Positions 37,890-64,000 of a DNA stretch of 64,000 bases are shown here, one piece after another (position 1 is the stretch's first letter; each line of letters opens with the position of its first letter). Below the pieces are notes generated by a model. It made no database searches, was not told the DNA's origin, and saw nothing but the letters and a program-made list of their open reading frames with translations. Source of the DNA: Elysia crispata (taxonomy: Eukaryota; Mollusca; Gastropoda; Plakobranchidae); the NCBI GenBank assembly GCA_033675545.1, contig JAWDGP010000120.1, forward strand, positions 1 through 64,000, in the 5' to 3' direction. The translations under genes were made by a program, and so were the position numbers.

Positions 37890-40800
37890 ATTGCATTAAA
37901 CCTAACTCTAACTCTAACCTTAAACCTAATTTAAAACCCTAGTCCGAAACTTAGCCTTACCCTAATCTTAACCGCAACCCTTTCCCTAAACTTAACCCTA
38001 ACCCTTACTCTAGCCCTAACCCTAACACTAGCCTTAACCCTTATACTAACTCTCAACCTCACCCTAACCTTGTCCCTAACCCTTACACTAGCGTTGGTCC
38101 TGACCCTAACCCATGTTCTAACCCTAACCCTAATCTAACTCTATTCCTAATTCTAATCCTAACCCTAGCCCTAAATCTAACATTAACAAGTGCTTAGCGT
38201 TAAATTAAATAAAGCCTTAACCCTTACACTAACCCAAACCCTAAACCGAAACCTAGCCCTGTGCCTAACCATAACCCTAACCCTTGCCCTAGCGCTACGC
38301 GTTGCCTTAACCCTTAAGCTAAACCTAACCCAAACCTATCCCAAACCCCAGCCCCAAATCTAACCCTGATCCTAACTCAGTCCTGCCCCTTACCTAACCC
38401 AAACTCTAACCATAACCTAGCTTTTATCCTAAACCTAGCTCTAAGTCTTACCCAAACCTAAAAGCGAACCGTAGCCCTAACGCTATTCGTAACCATAACT
38501 CTCGCCGAAACCCTTATACTAGTCCTATCCCAAGCCTATACACTAACCCCAACACTTACCCCACACCTAATCCTAAAACTTACCCTAATCCTAAACCAAA
38601 CTCTAACCCTAACAATAGTTCTAGCACTTATTCTTAGCCTAATCCTGAACCTAACCTTTACCTTAACCTTAGCGCTAGCTCTAGTCTTTATCCTAGCCCT
38701 AGCCATAGCCCTAACGCTAACACTAACCCTAACCCTAACCCTAGCCCTAACCCCTACCCTTACCCTGACCCTAACCCTTATCCTAAACATAACTCTAACC
38801 ATCACGTGACCTATACCAAACCCAAACCTTTGTCTTAACCCTTATACTAGCCCTACTCCTGACCCTAATCTAAACGCATGCCCTAACCCTAAGCCCAACC
38901 CTAACCCTAGCCCTAATCCTTACCCTAACCCTAACCCTAGTCCTTACCCTTACCCAGACCTAACAAAAACTTTAAACTTGGCCCCCAACCTTCACTCTAG
39001 CCCTAACCCTTACCCTAGCCCAAACATTAACCTTAACCCTATTCACAGGCCTCACTCTAACCTTATCCCTAGCACTTACCCTTACCCTAGCCCTAGCCCT
39101 ATTATAACCCCTTTACCTAACTCTAGCCCGAACCTTAACCATAACATTCGCCTTAACCATAAACTAGAACTTATGCTTATCCTATCACAAAAAGTAACCC
39201 TAATCTTTACCTTACCCTAGTCAAAAAAATAATCTTAGCCCTTAACCTAACCTTAACCCTATCGCTAAAACTGGCCCTAACACTAACCAAAACGCTCGCC
39301 CTATCCTTAACCCTTACCCTAAGCCCAGCCCTAACCACAACCCTAGTCATAAATGTAACCTTAACACAAATCTTAGCCCTAACCCTTACCCTAACCCTAA
39401 CCCTGTGATAAAACCTTAATCCTAGGCCTAACAATAACACTAAACTGTGCCCTAGCCTTAACCCTTGTCCTAACCCTTAGCCTAGCCCTACTCCTAACCC
39501 TTTTCCTAGTCCTAAACTAACACTAATTCTAACTTTAGGCCTAACCCTAACCCTGCCCTAATCCTTACCCGAGCCCTAAGACTAACGTCAAACCTAGGCC
39601 TAACCCTGACCGTCACCCTGGCCCTTATCACAAACACTAACCCTAACTTTAGCCATAACACACATAATATCCCTTATTCTAGCCTTTACACTAAGCCTAA
39701 CCCTAGCCCTTACCCTAACCCGAAACCTAACCCTTTCCCTAGCCCTAAAGCTACCTCTAATCCTCACCTTATCCTAACTCTAGCCCTAAATTTAACCCCC
39801 TGAAATAAGCATATCCCGAAACCCAAAACAAAACCTAACCCTTACATAAATCCTAGTCCTAGCCCTGACCCCAACAACACACCTTACTTTAAACCTAAAC
39901 CTCATCTTTAATCTAGCCCTAACCCTAACGGTAAAATTAACCTTAGACCAAGCTCTTACACTTGACCTATCCTTAATCATAACCCTAAACCTAACTGTAG
40001 ACCTAACCCAAAATCTAACCCTAGCTCTAAACCTACCCCAAACTCTAGCCCTAACTCTAACCTGACCCTAGCCCTAAATTTAACACTAACTCTAGTGCTA
40101 AACAATACACTAACCATAGCCCTAACGCTTAAACCAATCTTAACCCTAGCCCTACATCTAACCATGATCATAGCACTATACCTGACCCTAACTCAGCACT
40201 TAACCTAAAACAAATCCTAGCCTCAACCCTTATCTTAGTCCTAAGCCTTACCCTAGCGATAGTTCTTAAACTGACCCTAGCCCTAAACCTAACCTTCAGC
40301 CTAACCCTAACCCTAACCCTTGCAATAACTCCTTACCTAGTCTTAACCTTTACTCTAACCCTAACAAGAAATCTAGACCTAACTGTAACCCTAACCCTAA
40401 CCCTAGCCTTAACCCCAAATCTAACCCTACTGCTAAGCGTTACCTTAAGCCTATAATATACCTAGACTTCAACCTAAACCTACACTAACCGTAGCCCTAG
40501 CCCTAACCACAACCCTAACTCTAGCCTTAACCATCACCCTAACCCTATCCCTAACCCAGAGCCTAAACCTAACCCCAACCTTAACCCTAACCCTTACAGT
40601 AAACCTTGCCCTAAATCTAACTCTAACCATAGCCATAACCCTTACCCTAACCTAAGCCTTAACTTTAACCCTAACCCTAACTCTAACTGTAACTCTAACC
40701 CTAACCCTAGCCATTACCGTAAACCTTACCCCAGCGTTAAGCGCTACCTTAACCCTAAACCTAAAAAAAGCCCTAACCCTTATCTAAACCTAGTACTAAC

Positions 40801-41034
40801 TCTAACGATCCAAACTCCAGACCTAATCCTAACCCTAATCCTAGCCCTAATTTTAACCCTAAACTTAACCCCAGCCTTGCCGCAACACTAACATTGGCCC
40901 TAATAAATAACCTAACATAACTATAACCCTAACCTTAGCCTTAATCTTTACCCTAGCTCTAGGCCTAACCTTAACAGCAGCCCTAACCCTAACTCTAACC
41001 CTATATCTAACCCTTACCTTAGCTCTAAGTTTAG
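37890..41034. repeat. Degenerate interstitial telomere-like (CCCTAA)n array, unit B
   Basis: About 3.1 kb of CCCTAA variants on the plus strand. It is alignable with the unit A array through shared irregularities: ttacactagcgttggtc at 12,130 and 38,085; aagtgcttag near 12,290 and 38,190; caacaacacacct near 13,888 and 39,870; and an A-run punctuated by agtaac near 13,190 and 39,190. Confidence 0.93.
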
Positions 41035-41170
41035 TGTGAAAGTTAGGGTTAGGGATAGGTAAAGAGCAAGGATTAGGGTTAAGGTCAGGGCTAAGTTCAC
41101 GTTTAAGGTTTAGGGTTAGAGTTATTTTAGCGTTAGGGATAGGTTTAGGGTTTGGGTTAGGGTTAGGTTG
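41035..41170. repeat. Short telomere-like block in the opposite orientation (TTAGGG)n
   Basis: From about 41,035 the G-rich strand appears on the plus strand (gttagggttagggatagg, then ggtttagggtttgggttagg). About 135 bp of variant TTAGGG units abuts the CCCTAA array. The order CCCTAA then TTAGGG is the reverse of an end-to-end telomere fusion. Confidence 0.93.
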
Positions 41171-41449
41171 CAAACGAAAATTTCAACTCTCACTTTTATT
41201 CTTTTACGTGTTCTGGAGTCTTGTTTTTATCATTTTCAAGGGTTACTGACGTCACTAAGTTTCCTTTGCTGAAAATTAGCACGATAGATATTTTTTTCAA
41301 GGTTTCCAGCTATCATTATCAACTTTAGTGTATTGGTTAATGCTTTGACTAATGCTCTGATCTCTTTCCACAGCTCAGGAGAGGGGTTCCTGTCCCCGCA
41401 GGAACTAAATGCACCGAACCCATCCGGAAGTCCTTCCAATTTGTAAATC

Positions 41450-42027
41450 ATGCAGAGATTAGCCTGTTCAGCTCTGATTTCCTGGATGGAGGCTAATAAT
41501 AAGTTCTGCTTTATTATGCCCGATAAAGACTCATTTTTGTCATCCCAAAGAAAGGCTAAGCTGTTCAGCTTTGCAATGCACGACGGATTGAAATTTGATG
41601 GAAGCTTATCTGTTCAGCTTTCCATGCTCAATGGAGGCTCAAATCTGAGTTCTACACCGTCGGTAAATGTTCTAGGCGTCATCACTTTAGATCCGATCTC
41701 TTGGATGAGGGCTTAAGTTTGATGTGAAATAATGCTTTAGTTTACTTTATTGTGGACATGCTAGATCAAAAGAACAAAAAATTATCGAACCTGTTTCAAT
41801 TTGCAAATGCCCAAAATGGTCTCAAATTTCCATTTCATAGGATAGCTAATAGGTTACGCTCTGAATTGCCCGACAGGGACTCATTTTTGTCATCTCAAAA
41901 AACAGTCAAACTGTTTGGTTCACGATCTCAGTAATTATTTTATCTGTTCAGCTATCTAATGACTGACATGCTAATCAATTCAGCTTTTTGTTGCCTGATG
42001 GGGATTCAACTTTGCTATACAAAAGGG

Positions 42028-42089
<62 letters not shown>

Positions 42090-42310
42090 GACAGAGACAG
42101 AGACAGAGAGACAGATTATTCAGCTCTTCACTGTCCGATGGAAACTCACTTTGGTCATTCAGTGGAACGCTAATCTGTTCAATTTTGTACTGCTTGACAG
42201 AGACACAATTTTGCCTTACAGTGGAAGGCAACTCTGTTCAGCTCTACACTCTCCGTGTGGGCCGCAATTCAGCCATCCAGAGGAAGGCATTGCCCTACGG
42301 TGTTTCTATT
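41450..42310. repeat. Degenerate tandem repeat, about 62-bp unit
   Basis: Recurring blocks of the type ctgttcagctttgcaatg, cccgacggagactcattttt and gtcatccaaaggaaggcta appear about every 60-65 bp, heavily diverged. There are roughly ten or more copies. A (GA/CAGA)n microsatellite (42,028-42,112) interrupts the array. Open frames in it are short and inconsistent. Confidence 0.7.
42028..42112. repeat. (GA)n(CAGA)n microsatellite
   Basis: GA and CAGA units inside the 62-bp tandem repeat array. Confidence 0.95.
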
Positions 42311-42479
42311 GCACTTTATAAAATCCATCCGTTTGATAATCGTCACTACCTCATGCAACTGCGTGACTGTAGAAGGCTAAACTTAAAACTTGTTTTCTTG
42401 AAGAATGATACATCTTTCTCAACATTTTCTTCGCATATACACATCACAATTCCCGACTACATGAGTAATGAACTTTGAT

Positions 42480-45295
42480 TCAAACTTTTATAAGGATTGC
42501 TGTTTGTTTTCGTGACTGAGCTCTATTTTTTTTACTGAAAAAAATACTTAAAGGTATCAGGAATGTTGTGACATCGATTGCCCTCTTCGTTTTTTAAGGT
42601 GATTAAGGAAATTACGAACCTTCTTAGATAAAGAAGAGCCCCTGTGTATTAGGGTTATAACGACAGATATGATATCCACAGGGGCATTTTTCGCTAATTG
42701 ACTCCCACTTCGTCGTGGGGTGAGTTTAGGGCCTCACTGTTTCTGTTCCTCCATGCCCGACGGAGGCTTGTTTAATATGCAGATAAGGCTTGAGATTACC
42801 TTTTTCAATTTTTGTACTTTCTAGCGGGTACGTAAGTGCTGTAATCCAACGAGGTGTTTTCTTATACTTTAACCTCAAGCATTCTGAGTTTAGGTCACCT
42901 ATAAGATATCGCCTCAAAGCTGAAAAGAGCGTCTCTCGGACGACGTAGTTTCACTTTACACTGAGTACTGCCTTTTATTAATCAACCGTCTGCTTTTTTA
43001 TCTTCCGCTATTTATAGTAATTATAAAAATTTCATCGTCTCATTTTTTCTCATCACTATTTAATCTCGGTTACTTTCACTACCTGCCTTTATCTTCTCTT
43101 GTCTATGCAAGTCCATCTGTAAGTCAATATATCTGTCTGCCTGCCTATCTATTTTCTTCTGTTTATCACAATGCGACTCTTTGTTTTCCTTTAAGTTTTA
43201 CTCTATTTTCTGAACCTAAAATGTTAGTTCTCGGTTTCATTTCGTACACAGCGTAAATTTGAATGGTTTCGCGAAGGTTGTTTCGGACAAAGAATTAGTA
43301 TTGTAGATAGTGGAAATATTGTTCTTTCATACTGAGTTTTATGATAACAGTTGTAGTTTTGTGTTCTTTTAATGGAAGCAATGCATTAACATAGCCAATA
43401 TGAAATGCCTTTGTTATATTTGCTTTCACGAGGCAATATATTTTTTTTATAACTAAGAACATTTATCGGGTTGTGTTTTTTTCAGATTTATTAAGTAAAG
43501 TTTATCAGCGAAGGGATATTAATACATAAAAACTCGTGGAAAACCTGAAAATTTGGAGTGCTTTTAAAGGTTTATGAACTGAATCTTTGATTTTGGGCAC
43601 CGCACAATGGTCATGTATCTCAAGTATTTTTTTATAATATAATTTCAAATCGATCATCTATTTTCTCCTTGAAATCGTGCTTTGGCAGGTAAAGTCTGAA
43701 TTTTTGGGCAAAAAATCGACGGAGGCTTTTTTGGTTTTGTGTTCTGCCAAATTAGGTTTCTTCATATCGGTATTTTTTCACCCGTATATCGATTGTGTAT
43801 GGTTCCTTGTTGTTTCTTCTTTTATTGCTAATTTTCAGCGGATTGAAATGTTTTTATACTAGTCTTAGGATTTGAACCTTAAAATTTCAGTTGGTTTCTT
43901 GTGATCTGGTGAGGATATCATTCTTGTGAATATTGAACTTCTTAGTCTGCGTGACCCATGATCTCTGATCCTTTCAGAGAATACTCGTTTTCTCTATAAA
44001 ATAGAGTTTGGGAATCGACGCTGTGCAGGATAATGTTAACCCATTAATGCTCAACGTTGTTGTTTTTTTTATTGGTTGGTTGGTTTGCTTGTTTGTTGCT
44101 CTTTTTGTTGTTGTTGCGTAGGCAAGGGTGTTAAGCCTTCAACTAGAACTTTTTACTCAAAGGCTAAATTTTAATATCTTTATGCCCAACATTTGAAACA
44201 ACTATCAACTTTGGGGACAATTTTTTCGACTCATTCATGTCTTTTTAAAAAGAGCGCATAAAACTATTGGCTTTCGACAAAGTGGGTACAACTTTTAATT
44301 AGGTCACCATTGTATTGGCATTAGTCTCAAGATATATATATATATATGTATATAATTATTGATATATATATAATTATTGATATATATATACACACACACG
44401 TATATATATATATATATATATACGCCATCTTTGCGTAATTCCTCAGTGGATATCTCTTTTTTTTTAGAAAGTGTTGGTAAAGGTTTTGATGAAGTGAGGT
44501 CACTTTACTATTTTTTTTGCATTTAGCAATTTTTTAGTCGTGAAACCCTAGAGCTTCCTGGAAACCAACTCATTTCTGAATTTTGGACTGTACACGGTTG
44601 TTTTTCTACAACAACAAAAATGGAGAGCAACATCAATGATTTCGTTGGAAAATCATACCACGCACAAAAAGATGCAATTACTTAGCAAATCTGCGATTTT
44701 AAGAGCGTGTAAGAAAAAAGCGGTGAATTTTTTAATGAATTAAATTATAAGTAACTACCCTGAAAACTTTATGTCTAGAGACCTTATGATTATTAAGTTA
44801 AAAAGGCACACAATTTTAAGTCCGCCTTCATAATTATATATTTTATTCTTCTTCTACTGCGATTCTGTAATATATTTTATGATATATATATATATACATA
44901 TAATATATATAATAATAATAATATAATATATGTTTGTGTGCGTATTATTATTTTCAGTTATAGTTTCATTAAGTGGATTCCATGAACATTTACGCCTCAT
45001 TAGAAAGAAAACAAACGAAAGCCAATACTTCTAGAATTTCATTTTACAAAACATATAGATCTATCTAGTCATACCTGTCATATCTTGACGTCAGCATAGG
45101 GATAACTTGTAGTTTATTTTACATTTATTTTTTCCTAAAGACAATTTAATTTCCTGTTTTGTCCAGCAAATACTTTGCACTTTGCAATCATAAAAATTCA
45201 TTTTTTATTTCTGAACATCCTCCTTGTTGTCTCAATTTACCTTAGTTAACGTTAAAATATATCTTTCTTCAACTCTGTTTTCTGCATTTTCTTAC

Positions 45296-45296
<1 letters not shown>
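42480..45296. other. No gene recognised
   Basis: Intergenic sequence with short frames only. It contains a dispersed repeat block (42,723-42,800, related to 5,540 and 29,550), a 9-bp inverted repeat (gcccctgtg at 42,638 and its complement at 42,677) and several (TA)n patches at 44,330-44,420 and 44,880-44,930. Confidence 0.55.
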
Positions 45297-45388
<92 letters not shown>

Positions 45389-45389
45389 A
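45297..45389. repeat. (TCTA)n microsatellite
   Basis: A pure TCTA tract of about 90 bp that abuts the left end of the mariner remnant. Confidence 0.97.
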
Positions 45390-45391
45390 TA

Positions 45392-45976
45392 CGAGGGCAT
45401 ATTGATGGTGCTTCTCACGATCTTTTGGGACAGTGAGGGTGTGGTTCACACAGAATTTTTGGAACAAGGCAACACCGTGAATTCTACGAAATATGTGAAC
45501 ACACTGGAGAAACTGAAAGCGAGGTTGCGACGGGTAAAGAGTGAGAAAGTTTCCATCATCCATCACGACAACGCTCGCCCTCACACAAGTTTGGACACTC
45601 GCACGGCTTTAGATCGTTAAGGCCTCCGGACATTACCGCACCCGCCTTATAGCCCAGATCTTGCTCCGAGCGATGTCTTCCTTTTTCCAAAACTCAAGGA
45701 TCACCTCAAGGGCAACCGTTACGAGACATACGAAGATGTGAAGAATGCTGTTCTTTCTTGGTGCAGAGACAAGACTGCTGACTTCTTCGCTGACGGCATC
45801 CAACAGGTCGTCCGTCGGTGGCGGCTCTGTATCGAACGGGACGGTGATTATGTTGAAAAATGATATGTCATCTGGTGCTAAATAAAATGACCTTTCATTT
45901 GGTGTAAGTATCATTTGTTTGTCTTCATTATTTCTAAAGTTATGGACTTGGAGGCAAAACTTATCAATATGCCCTC

Positions 45977-45977
<1 letters not shown>
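45392..45977 (+). mobile_element. Mariner-family DNA transposon, internally deleted
   Basis: The ends are inverted repeats: cgagggcatattgat on the left and atcaatatgccctcg on the right, each next to TA (45,390-45,391 and 45,978-45,979), the usual Tc1/mariner target duplication. The 586-bp element holds only the C-terminal half of the transposase. The left inverted repeat leads straight into codons for the central catalytic region, so the 5' part of the element, including the N-terminal DNA-binding domain and the first catalytic Asp, has been deleted. It is non-autonomous. It sits between (TCTA)n and (TA)n tracts, about 540 bp beyond the P450 stop codon. Confidence 0.9.
45402..45863 (+). pseudogene. 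Mariner transposase fragment (D34D type)
   Basis: A single frame runs 153 codons with one internal TAA (45,618-45,620) and ends at TGA 45,861. It reads TIFWDSEGVVHTEFL, then HHDNARPHTS (second catalytic Asp), then PHPPYSPDLAPSDVFLF (third catalytic Asp, 34 residues after the second, counting the stop), then RRWRLCIERDGDYVEK. This is the mariner signature. The first catalytic Asp and the HTH domains are missing. Inactive. Confidence 0.9.

Positions 45978-46043
<66 letters not shown>
45978..46043. repeat. (TA)n microsatellite
   Basis: A TA tract of about 65 bp that starts at the target-site TA of the mariner remnant. Confidence 0.95.
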
Positions 46044-46048
<5 letters not shown>

Positions 46049-46513
46049 CCTCTTAGACCGCTATACGTTTTTTTCTTAAGTAACGACAACATTTTATTAT
46101 CACCATTATCCTCCTCAACATCTTCATTACACTATCCACCAGCAAAAAAACCTTTAAGAGATACTCTTATGATCTATCGATAGAGTTTCAGAAAGTTTAC
46201 ATCACGTGAGGTGCCTTAGATTATGTCCAGTTGATATAAAAATGTACGCATTTGTCCTTTAGATGAGGATGATAACATACCTAAATACCTTTTAGCCGGA
46301 TCATAAATACCGCCACCAAACATAAAATTATTAAAATATTTAAAACAAGAGCTTAGATAACACTGTAAAAATATGTCAAAACTAATAGTCTGTCGTAGGT
46401 TCATGTGCTGTGAGCCTAGCGCCTGGTTGTGCCCGAACTTTTCTTGTTGTTAAGTGACATGGTGAGCATCCTCACAAGCATTACGCCGCGGCTGGCTCTC
46501 TTGAGTACTCGAG

Positions 46514-59734
<13,221 letters not shown>

Positions 59735-60137
59735 CCTTGTATATGCCTCCCTTATTACGAGTGAATTGTTTTGAATCCCAATGCAGTATGCCGCTTACTT
59801 ATCTATCAAAAACCAGCCTTGTTGATTACGAATTTTTATAGTTATTCATTGTGGCTTTAGCAAACTGCTAACGCATTTGGATATACTAGAACACGTTTAA
59901 TTTTAAATGTTTTCTGTATATTATAAGATTATTCTACAAACGTATTAAAATGTAATTAAGTTTTCCCAGAAATAATGGATGATAAATAGTTCTTTGCTTT
60001 CCCAATCTAATTAAAGACTCTTTTAAATGATTATTCAGGCTATAGATTTACAGAAAAAAAAAAGTGCAAAGATGTGAAATGCCTTGGAATTCTTGTTATT
60101 TGTGCATGCATAATAATGAGTGTTGAAAGGATATGTA

Positions 60138-60400
60138 AAAAGATGAGTCTTTTACAAAGCTAGCTAATAATATTTATTTGTAGATGCCCATTTATTTAAA
60201 CGTACATAATAACGAGCAACATAAAATATCGTTAAATAAACTGGAAATTGTTCATATTTCACATTTTTATGTAATATCTTTTTTTTTAAGTTAAGACTTT
60301 TTCAAAATTAATTAATAATATTTTACTTATAGTTGTACACCTATTTAAACCTACACCTAATGAGCAGCTAAAATGATCGTTAAATAAACTGGAAATTTTT
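60138..60400. repeat. Diverged tandem duplication of about 110 bp upstream of the P450
   Basis: Two copies share atgagtcttttacaaagc / ttaagactttttcaaaat, then aataatatttatt-like, atttaaacgtaca / atttaaacctaca, and an almost exact cgttaaataaactggaaat at 60,231 and 60,379. Confidence 0.75.
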
Positions 60401-61734
60401 AAAAATCAGCCAACTAGTTTTATCAAATAAGAATCGCCACACCCTTCAGGACTTTTAAGAGACCACTACTTCCCTTGTAAATATCAGGTTATTAATCGAC
60501 GGAATTCGAAAGATTTAATTTGCAAAAAGAAACTTTCAATTTTTAGATAACTTGATGTGTACTAAATTGGCTTTGAACCCTGAATCAGATATTACTCTTT
60601 ACATCAAATTGCTTTATTTTATTTGAAACTTCCTATAGAAAATCTCACATCTACTAAAAACCGTTTTGCATTTAGGAATGTGTGATATCAGTGGGAATGG
60701 ATCGAGAAATACATCCGGCATTAACTCAGAAACAAATCCAGTATGATAAAACTGTGTACTCCTCCCCCTATGAAATGACATAACACGAAGGGTGTAACAT
60801 GTCTTTATGTCCTGTATTGTAATGTTGGAATTCTATCATACTGAAACAATGACATCGTTATGATTTTTCATTACAGAACAGCAACAGCGAACAGCTGCTC
60901 TCAACCACACGATGGCTTTTGCAACCTTTACGAATCATGGAATATTTTAATCAGTCGCTGGAGATTCAATTGAAATGTAATAAAGGATAATCTCTCAACG
61001 TATCAAAACTACCATAGCTTTAAGCGCACCGCCTAACACATATTGAATATAGTAACTTCACTTGACACAATACTAATTGACATTTTTTTTAACTAGGTTT
61101 TTAAGTTTTAGGTCTACATTTTCCGTACATCATAAGTAAAATTTATCCACTTTTAGACATTCTCTTAATTCTTTATGACAATCATTCGACCCGTTAGAAA
61201 TCTTTGCGTTTTCAAAGGTAGGTGTTTGACCGAGTGACCTTTAGTTTTACCTTGACCAATGTAAAACAAGATTTTCAATGAGGAGAAAAGCCATGACGTC
61301 ATTTCTAGTTCTCCTGACAATGCGTACTTATTGGTTCTAAACATCCCATGATTTGTGTCTCTCAACAGCTAATGTTGCCTTAGAAGTATTATAAAAAATA
61401 TTACGACTTAAGACAAGCTCGCTCTGAATGAGCGTTATGTGTTGCGAGAGAGGTAATATTTGTGGCCGACCAGATCAGATAATAAATCTTGACCGTTACT
61501 GACTTTGGATTGTAAAGATGAACTGACTTTGGATTGTAAAGATAAACCAGTTACCTCACATATTTTTTTTTTCTTTTTTATTCCAGTAGTCAACGAAAGA
61601 TCTGACTTTAAAAGTTTTTGCAAGAAGTATAAACTTTTATGAACTCAAAAACTTTGGGTCTTTATACAGACGTCCCAATAAATGTCTTTGGTAGAAAGAA
61701 AGATAATGACTGTTTGTTTATCTCATCCAGTCAA

Positions 61735-61810
61735 CCACTAGCAGTGGCTCTGTGGCAAAGTCTCTAACTTGAAATCGCCCGCCATGGCTTCGACTCACGT
61801 GGCTTGTTAG
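61735..61810 (+). repeat. Possible tRNA-derived SINE head
   Basis: A box-like tggctctgtggcaaag followed by a B-box-like ggcttcgactc. Weak similarity only. Confidence 0.3.
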
Positions 61811-62280
61811 GGAATTTTGGTCTCAACTCTTTCGATCAGGCTGCCTAATAATCATGGATTTACTCAACATGTTACACAATCCTGCATAATTTGTGGTGGC
61901 CCCGTTAAAGAAAATAAGACTTCGCTTAGATCTGATCTCGGATCATCAATAAGAAGCAGTTCTAAAGTAGATCTAGAAAGATTATCATTTTGTTTCCCAT
62001 TATTTTTGCGCTGTTTTAGGTTACGGGTAATATGACTTGACAGTGCGCTCATCGGAGATTTATTTGCGTCACTTGGTAAGACTGGTGTGTTAAGGAGGTT
62101 GAAAAACTAATTTATGCAACAGTACATGATTTGAATTCTTTATATTCTTGTTTTTCTGCTCATCCCTTTTTTTTTATTTCCAATAGTCTATGTCGATAAA
62201 ACAAAGACAAATTAATTTTAAAAGTCACCAGAGAATTATGTTCTAGTACTAGTAAGAAATGATTTTCTAATTCTCTCTCT

Positions 62281-62850
<570 letters not shown>

Positions 62851-63000
62851 TCTCTCTATTAACATAGAAATAAAGAATGCAGTCGAACAACGATAGAGGC
62901 TGTGACAGATGGAGCTAGTGCTAAGGATTTAAAGATGCATGTGACTGTAAATAAAGAAACAATTGTGGATGTGATCGGTTTTTCTTTACTATTTACCTCT

Positions 63001-63002
<2 letters not shown>

Positions 63003-63074
<72 letters not shown>
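63003..63074. repeat. (TC)n microsatellite
   Basis: A pure TC tract of about 72 bp. Confidence 0.97.
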
Positions 63075-63077
<3 letters not shown>

Positions 63078-63079
63078 GT

Positions 63080-64000
63080 GTCATATTCTCTTTCTTAGAT
63101 TTCAGGCAATAATTTATTCAAAAGGAAAATAAAGAAGACCTTTTAAAAGAAATGAAGTTCAGATTCATAGAAAGACCAATCATCCTGGTGGACTAAGTAA
63201 TTTTTTAATCATTATTTTACCAAGGATAGGGGTATAAGTTTAGAACTCGATATAGGGATGGATAAAACATTGTAAGGGTTTGTTTTGAAGCAGTGTTAGA
63301 ACAAATAACAACTTATTCAAAAGAAGAAATTGATATCTAGTTTGCAAGAGCCATATATATATAAAGTGTGTTAAAGAGGATCTTTCAATAAACTGGAAAA
63401 CTTCAGAGTTGATTGTTTAGCAGTTTTACGTTGTTCTAAAGCATCGGAGAATATTTGAGCCCTTGGTATCATATCACATAAATTATATCTCTTTATTATA
63501 AAATTGGTATGCTCATTTTGATTACTTTATTTCACCGATATGTACACAGATGGAATAGGCGTTGTTTTTTCGATGTTAGTAACTTAACTATGGTCTTTCT
63601 TTTTGTCTGTATGTGTACATTTATATGTAAAAAAAGATAAATTGTTTTCACAGAGATAAACTTTATTTCTGCAAGTCGCTCCCTATTATGTAGCAGTAAG
63701 TTAATAACTAAGAGGAATTGAAACTTCAATAAATTGTAAGTGAGCTTATCCTGAAAGTGGTTACAAGTTTAACCGAGGACTGTTAACATCTTTCTGACTG
63801 AAAGAATATAAAACATAGACAAATAATGTAAAGAAGCAGAGTGATGTCACCGCTTGTTCTAACAATCTGAAAGCATTAAGCGCCAGCCTTTATCCTCCGT
63901 GGGCCGCTTCAATTGTTGTATCAGTAATTCAGTTTTAATCACTGCACATAACGCCAAATAAGGATATGACGGTTTTATGTCAGTATTGCTTTTCTATACG
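63080..64000. other. No gene recognised
   Basis: AT-rich sequence with short frames only, to the end of the window. Confidence 0.55.

Larger units (their letters stand above)
59735..62280. other. P450 upstream region and intergenic sequence
   Basis: This includes the presumed 5' UTR and promoter side of the minus-strand P450. No TATA or initiator could be fixed with confidence. It contains a diverged tandem duplication of about 110 bp (60,138-60,400), a 24-bp tandem duplication (61,499-61,546) and a weak tRNA-like SINE head (about 61,740-61,800, +). No gene is recognised. Confidence 0.5.

Noticed and set aside
40990..41170. Telomere-telomere fusion point
   Set aside because: The order CCCTAA then TTAGGG is opposite to that expected for fused chromosome ends.
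38530..41173. Similar open frames in the unit B array
   Set aside because: Same hexamer artefact.

Overview
The window is eukaryotic, AT-rich, intron-bearing and repeat-dense DNA. The gene families point to a mollusc, most likely a gastropod: an intronic class A GPCR of the molluscan chemosensory type, a carbohydrate sulfotransferase-like gene, a CYP4-type cytochrome P450, tRNA-derived SINEs, a mariner remnant, TTAGGG-type telomere-like arrays and very abundant microsatellites. The species call is an inference; no database search could be run.

Layout. Positions 1-1,830 hold a short tandem duplication and a tRNA-like SINE. Positions about 1,830-15,520 (unit A) and about 22,790-41,170 (unit B) are two diverged direct copies of one segment. 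Each unit carries, in the same order: a microsatellite-rich entry, a sulfotransferase-like pseudogene on the + strand, a SINE, a two-exon GPCR on the - strand, non-coding sequence, and a degenerate CCCTAA/TTAGGG array of about 3.3-3.6 kb at the right end. The GPCR in A has an in-frame stop. The GPCR in B has a one-base deletion. The sulfotransferase is broken in both and has lost about 1.1 kb in A. A third GPCR remnant lacking TM2 lies between the units (19,361-19,766). The array of unit B ends in a short block of opposite orientation, followed by a degenerate tandem repeat of about 62 bp (41,450-42,300).

The right third holds the only gene here that can be assembled intact: a 12-exon CYP4-like P450 on the - strand (46,514-59,734). 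All splice phases agree and give 505 codons plus stop. It has the C-helix WxxxR, ExxR, a PERF-like motif and the heme Cys loop. Its introns are full of microsatellites and SINEs. The 5' part of intron 9 is a tandem array of 72-bp copies of the exon 9/intron 9 boundary, so the splice donor is repeated many times. A deleted mariner (45,392-45,977) lies about 540 bp beyond the stop codon. The last 4 kb is non-coding and dominated by TCTA/TC repeats.

The P450 (membrane monooxygenase), chemoreceptors and sulfotransferase show no sign of acting in one pathway. The structural story is the tandem duplication of a receptor/sulfotransferase segment bounded by interstitial telomere-like arrays, then independent decay of the two copies.
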